Below, one piece after another: positions 30,689-34,356 of a DNA stretch of 34,356 nucleotides. How positions within the stretch are numbered: the first letter of the stretch is position 1; every line of letters starts with the position of its first letter. The notes under the pieces are model-generated. The model did not search any database, was not told the DNA's origin, and saw only the letters and a program-made list of their open reading frames with translations. The position numbers and the translations under genes were made by a program. This DNA comes from Polyangiaceae bacterium (lineage in GTDB: Bacteria > Myxococcota_A > Polyangia > Polyangiales > Polyangiaceae), in the NCBI GenBank assembly GCA_022842465.1, contig JALHPN010000086.1, forward strand, positions 1-34,356, in the 5' to 3' direction.

Positions 30689-32185
30689 TCACCCCCGAGG
30701 TGACCGCGCCGCGCGTGTATCCGGGGTCGGGTCGCCCGGCGTCCTGAGCGCCGCCGCCGCGAAGAGGGCGAGCACCGGGACGACGACCACGTGGTAGCGG
30801 TCCTCCCCGAAGAAGACCGCGTGCGCGAGGACGGTCGAGGCGAGGAGGACGAGCGCGAGGCCGAGGGCCGCGTCCACCGGCGGCCGTCCCGGGACGGGCA
30901 CGACGCCGAGCACGCAGGCGAGGAGGACGACCGGCCACACGACCGGCACGGCGGCCGAGAGCGCGACGAGCGCGACGAGCGCGACGAGGCCGAGGGTCGC
31001 GGTCTGGGCGACGCGCGCCCGCTGCTCGGTCTTCGTCTCGCCGCGCGCGCGCGAACGGGAGCGCGGGACGAGGAACGCGACGAACGCCAGCGGCGACAGC
31101 ACGACGAGCACGCGATGCGCCGCCGTGAGCGCGTCCCGCGTGCCCGCCCGTCGCTCCTCCGGCCACGACGTCGGCCTCGCTTCGCGCAGGTACTCGACGG
31201 GGAACGACTCGTGATCGAACGTGAACGAGAGCTTCGCGGGCACGAGGGAGAGCCACCGGAGCGGGGCCTCGCGGATGTTCGCGAGGCCGTACGCCATCCA
31301 GCAGCGATCCTGCTGCACCTGGCCCGTGACCTCGCGGCATCCGTCGCTCGATCGGAGCGTCTCGAATCGCCCCGTCGCGCGAGGGAAGGCGCCGATGGCG
31401 AGGTTCCAGCCCGCGTTGGTGCTGACGAGCGCGCAGGCGTCCATGACCTTGCAGTTTCTCGCCGTCCACGGCGCGACGGGCAGGAGCGTGGCGACGCAGG
31501 CGACGGCGGCGGCCGCGAGCCGGCCGCGGAGGCGCGCGCCAGGGAGCGCGAGGGCGAGGAACGGGGCGCAGAGGAGCGCCTGCGGCCTCACGAGGACGCC
31601 GAGACCGAGCACGAGCCCGGCGACGACCATCCCGAGGAGACCTCGGCCGAGCCGCGCGAGCCGGAGGGCGATCACGAACGAGGCGATCACGAGGAGCGCG
31701 GCGAGCGGCTCGCTCATCACGAGCGCGCCGTAGAGGACGAGGCCCGGGTGGAGCGCGACGATCGCGCCGGCGAGCACCGCGCGCCCGCGCGGGAGCGCCT
31801 CGCGCGCGAGGAGGAAGGTGAAGGTCGCGAGGAGCGATCCGACCGCGACGTTCGCGAGGTTCGCGACGTGCGGGCTCTCGCCGAAGACGCGGTAGACGCC
31901 CGCGAGGAACCCGCTGTAACCGACCGGATAGTGACACCACGGGTGCCAGACCTTCGCGCCGGAGATCACGAGGTCGTCGGAGTACCCGAGCCCGGCGGCG
32001 ATCCGGCGCGCGCCGAAGTCGTAGTAGTGGCCGTCCCAGACCGGCTCGGCCGCGAACGCGCGCACGGCCAGCATCCGGGGCACCCACGCGACGACGAAGA
32101 GGACGACGCACGCGAGGGCATCGAGCCTGTCGGCGGCCGGCTCCGCTCCCTCGAGCTCCGTGGCCGCGCCGTTCGCCGTCGTCAC
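30689..32185 (-). CDS. GT-C membrane glycosyltransferase (GT39/ArnT-like)
   Basis: A 498-residue protein with about 11 predicted membrane helices. The first extracytoplasmic loop carries the probable catalytic Asp in VWDGHYYDFGARRIAAGLGY, followed by HYPVGYSGFLAGVYRVFG, the pattern of lipid-phosphate-sugar-dependent GT-C enzymes. Later segments include LVRPQALLCAPFLALALPG and a soluble loop with FPRATGRFETLRSSDGCRE. GTG 32185 overlaps the stop of the ParA-like gene (GTGA), so it is translated together with it. It probably transfers a sugar from a lipid carrier to an exported acceptor, which is unknown. Confidence 0.85.
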   Translation of the reverse strand: MTTANGAATELEGAEPAADRLDALACVVLFVVAWVPRMLAVRAFAAEPVWDGHYYDFGARRIAAGLGYSDDLVISGAKVWHPWCHYPVGYSGFLAGVYRVFGESPHVANLANVAVGSLLATFTFLLAREALPRGRAVLAGAIVALHPGLVLYGALVMSEPLAALLVIASFVIALRLARLGRGLLGMVVAGLVLGLGVLVRPQALLCAPFLALALPGARLRGRLAAAAVACVATLLPVAPWTARNCKVMDACALVSTNAGWNLAIGAFPRATGRFETLRSSDGCREVTGQVQQDRCWMAYGLANIREAPLRWLSLVPAKLSFTFDHESFPVEYLREARPTSWPEERRAGTRDALTAAHRVLVVLSPLAFVAFLVPRSRSRARGETKTEQRARVAQTATLGLVALVALVALSAAVPVVWPVVLLACVLGVVPVPGRPPVDAALGLALVLLASTVLAHAVFFGEDRYHVVVVPVLALFAAAALRTPGDPTPDTRAARSPRG

Positions 32186-33810
32186 GTCGGGATCTTCTCG
32201 CGCATGCGGCGGAGGTACGTGCGCTGTACCTGGGCGGGATCGAGGCGGAGGTACTTCGCGAGCTCGCTCACGAAGCCGCGCACGTACACGAGGGCGGGGA
32301 GCTCCGGGTAGGCCTCCTCCTCGAGCGCGGCGAGGTGGGACTTCGAGATCTTCGTGCGCGAGCTGATCTCCGCGAGCTCGATCCCCTGCGACTCGCGCAC
32401 CTTCCGGAGGAGCGAGCCCGTGAACTCCGTGTCGGGGCCGATCTCGCGCGCGAGCTCGCTCTGGAGGAGGAGCTGCTCGGCAGCCAGCGCAGGGCGCGCG
32501 ATGCTCGAAGGCGAGGGCGGCGACTCGGGCTCGGGGAACGTCGACAGGTCGTAGGCGCGGCGCCTGACCGGATCGAGGAGCGTGTCGTGCGCTTCGTCGA
32601 TGCGCGCCTGCGCGCCGGCGAGCTCGGTCTCGTCGAGGAGCGACGTCGTCGCGAGGCCGCCCGTGGCGTAGACCTCCTTCTGCCGCTTGTAGGCGCGCCG
32701 GATCTCCTCGTCGTTCGAGGAGCGACCGACGCCGAGCACGACGTAGAGATCGGGCTGATCGAGCGCGATCCCCGGGCCGATCGTGCTCACGTCGTTGGGG
32801 AGGACGAGCGGCGGGACAGGCTCGTGGCGCTCCTGCTTCGGCGCGGTCAGGGCGACGACGCGTCGCGCGATGCGCTCGAGGTTCCGCGCCGCCTTCGACG
32901 TCGGGCTGTCGACGAGCAGGGGCCGGCGACGCCTCACGGAGAGCCAGACCGTGTCGTCGTTCTCCACCCATCCGAGCTCGTCGAGCGCGATCCCGTAGTG
33001 GCGGGCGCACAGCGCGCTCATCGTCGCCGCGAGCTCGAGGTCCGTCCGGACGCGCGTCTGGTTCACCGCGAGGTAGAAGTGGGTGCGATGGGCCTCCGCC
33101 CACGCGAGCTCGGCGAGGGAGCGGTCCGTCTTCCAGAGGACGCGCACCAGCTCGAGCGGCGACGGCAGGCGCCCGATCTCCTTCGCCGCCCGCTCGACGA
33201 GGCCGAGCCGGAAGCGGTCCTTCAAGAGGGCGCGGCGGAGCCGCCGCCGGTAGGCCGCGCGCACGAACCGGTACGTCGCCTCGATGGCGGGCGGCTCCGG
33301 GACCGTCACGCAGATGCCGACGTCGGCGGCGAGCATGAGATCGACCGCGAGGCTCGCGTGGCCCGGTCCCACGTCGACGACGAGGTAGTCGGCCGGGATC
33401 GCGCGCAGCCGCGAGAGCCAGCGCGTCTTGCGCCCGGCGCGCAGCTGGAGAGGCGCCTCGAGCGCGTCGTGCGGCGCGGGGAGGATCGACAGGCCCGGCA
33501 CCGTCGTCGGCACCTGGAGCTTCGCGAGGTCTTCGCTGTTGCCGTCGATCGGCCGCGCGAGCGCCGTCAGCCCGAACTGGGTGTGGAGGTTCGCGCCCGT
33601 GGGGTCGCAGTCGACGAGCGTGACCGTCTTGCCGAGCTGCGCCAGGTAGACGGCGAGGTTCTGGGCGACGAGGCTCTTGCCGACGCCGCCACGACCCCCT
33701 CCGACCGCGAGGAGCCGGCGCGCGCGGAGGTTCTGCGCGTCGAGCTCCTCGGGCTCCTCGCCAGGATCGTCCGGGTCGAGCGAATCGGGCGGGATCGAAG
33801 GCTCGCTCAC
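32182..33810 (-). CDS. ParA/MinD ATPase fused to J-like and RodZ-type HTH domains
   Basis: A 542-residue fusion. Residues about 31-330 are a ParA/MinD-type ATPase: deviant Walker A GGGRGGVGKS at 37-46, where the signature Lys is Arg (GGR instead of GGK), VTLVDCDPTGANLHTQ, YLVVDVGPG. Residues about 350-425 resemble a J domain (DLYVVLGVGRSSNDEEIRRA, then EAHDTLLDPVRRRAYDLSTF) but HPD is missing (YATGG). Residues about 465-542 are a RodZ-like HTH (LRKVRESQGIELAEISSRTK) with SKSHLAALEEE. It starts by GTGA overlap with a response regulator. A localisation or polarity protein with DNA-binding or membrane-linked tail is a reasonable but unproven reading. Confidence 0.85.
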   Translation of the reverse strand: MSEPSIPPDSLDPDDPGEEPEELDAQNLRARRLLAVGGGRGGVGKSLVAQNLAVYLAQLGKTVTLVDCDPTGANLHTQFGLTALARPIDGNSEDLAKLQVPTTVPGLSILPAPHDALEAPLQLRAGRKTRWLSRLRAIPADYLVVDVGPGHASLAVDLMLAADVGICVTVPEPPAIEATYRFVRAAYRRRLRRALLKDRFRLGLVERAAKEIGRLPSPLELVRVLWKTDRSLAELAWAEAHRTHFYLAVNQTRVRTDLELAATMSALCARHYGIALDELGWVENDDTVWLSVRRRRPLLVDSPTSKAARNLERIARRVVALTAPKQERHEPVPPLVLPNDVSTIGPGIALDQPDLYVVLGVGRSSNDEEIRRAYKRQKEVYATGGLATTSLLDETELAGAQARIDEAHDTLLDPVRRRAYDLSTFPEPESPPSPSSIARPALAAEQLLLQSELAREIGPDTEFTGSLLRKVRESQGIELAEISSRTKISKSHLAALEEEAYPELPALVYVRGFVSELAKYLRLDPAQVQRTYLRRMREKIPT

Positions 33811-34274
33811 GCGGGCCCTCCGGGCGAGACCTTCGGCGCGAACGGCCGCGCACGCCGGAGGAGCCCGATGATGCGCGCGCCGAGTTCGGGACCGCGCACC
33901 GGCTTCGCGAGGAAGTCGTCGGCGCCGCTCGCGAACGCCCGCACGACGTCCTTCGACGACGCGCTGTCCGCGAGGAGCAGCACCGGGATCGGCGCGTTCC
34001 GCGGGTCCCCGCGGAGATCACGGACGAGCTCGAGCGCTTCGAGCCCGGGGGTGTGGAGGTCGAGCACGATCGCGTCGAACGTCTGCTCCCGGATCTGTGT
34101 CCGGGCGGCCTCGGCCCCCTCGGCCACCTCCACGCGGAGACCGACGTCGGTGAGGGTCATTCGGACTTCGTCGCGGGTCTCCTCGTCGTCGTCGACGAGC
34201 AGGACGCGGTAGGCGAGCGGCGCCCGCGACGAGACCGGCGCGACGCTGTGGGGCGCCTGGCTGCTCGGCGGCAT
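33807..34274 (-). CDS. Response regulator (start uncertain)
   Basis: At least 155 residues. A Pro/Ser-rich leader precedes a receiver domain: YRVLLVDDDEETRDEVRMTL with Asp28-30, phospho-acceptor Asp72 in IVLDLHTPG, and Lys in DDFLAKPVRG. The usual switch Thr/Ser is Ala (LLLADS), so signalling after phosphorylation may differ. The frame stays open without a stop to the right edge of the window, so the real start may be further upstream and the listed ATG 34274 is only the last in-window candidate. It overlaps the ATPase gene by GTGA. Confidence 0.8.
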   Translation of the reverse strand: MPPSSQAPHSVAPVSSRAPLAYRVLLVDDDEETRDEVRMTLTDVGLRVEVAEGAEAARTQIREQTFDAIVLDLHTPGLEALELVRDLRGDPRNAPIPVLLLADSASSKDVVRAFASGADDFLAKPVRGPELGARIIGLLRRARPFAPKVSPGGPA

Positions 34275-34356
34275 CTCGATCGCGTCCGCGCCGAGCGGGA
34301 GCGGCGCCGACGCGCCCTCCGGGCGTCCCGTCGGCGTGGTGCTGACGGGCCGCGCC

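Noticed and set aside
32335..34212. 625-codon plus-strand open frame
   Set aside because: Antisense shadow of the ParA fusion and response-regulator genes, with no start signal and biased Arg/Glu/Asp composition.
1..34356. CRISPR array, rRNA or complete insertion sequence
   Set aside because: No spaced short repeats, no rRNA sequence and no intact transposase with terminal inverted repeats were seen.

Overview
The window is very GC-rich, gene-dense chromosomal DNA that looks like a myxobacterium (Myxococcota, most like the Polyangia). The inference rests on family content: a GGM-loop Ser/Thr kinase beside a TPR/membrane partner and an FHA-sigma54 activator, a DUF2330 protein with a MYXO-CTERM-like tail (Cys, hydrophobic stretch, Arg run), many small Cys-rich or low-complexity lipoproteins, a TPR/retropepsin-like lipoprotein, and RHS debris. 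No marker gene fixes the species.

Layout. 1-2574 (minus): a four-gene run of a HipA N-terminal-domain protein, a HipB-like HTH protein (GTGA overlap), a small membrane protein and a TPR/retropepsin-like lipoprotein cut by the left edge. 2674-4099 (plus): an ArsR repressor coupled to a tandem SRPBCC/AHSA1 protein. 4080-7431 (minus): amidohydrolase, serpin lipoprotein and a propeller-like lipoprotein. 7432-10512: a degraded zone with a frameshifted lipoprotein, an unknown signal-peptide protein, a decayed serine-recombinase tail, a decayed RHS segment and an unknown intact gene. 10917-13185: a Cys-repeat lipoprotein and two tandem paralogous lectin-fold-like lipoproteins. 13325-17198 (minus): sigma54 activator, Ser/Thr kinase, TPR membrane protein. 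17383-20130 (plus): a second Cys-rich lipoprotein, two broken lipoprotein genes and a trypsin-like protease lipoprotein.

20561-25152 (minus): DnaQ-type exonuclease with a WYL-like tail, a thiolase preceded by a G-rich hexanucleotide repeat, a four-helix-bundle protein whose start codon lies inside a long inverted repeat, a membrane protein, and 3-hydroxybutyryl-CoA dehydrogenase (hbd). A TTG-started response regulator-diguanylate cyclase (25210-26649, plus) diverges from hbd. 26656-30483 (minus) is a compact run: DUF2330 protein, cytochrome-like lipoprotein, RuvA, zinc-ribbon membrane protein and a stand-alone PPDK swivelling domain whose catalytic His is Asp; it starts from a good sigma54-type promoter candidate. 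30689 to the right edge (minus) is a three-gene unit joined by GTGA overlaps: response regulator, a ParA/MinD ATPase fused to a degenerate J-like domain and a RodZ-type HTH, and a GT-C membrane glycosyltransferase.

The best candidates for undescribed biology are the right-edge unit, the His-less swivelling domain with its zinc-ribbon partner, the kinase-less HipA/HipB pair with paired operators, and the four-helix-bundle gene with its start inside an inverted repeat. Family names come from sequence reading and memory of families; no database search was run.
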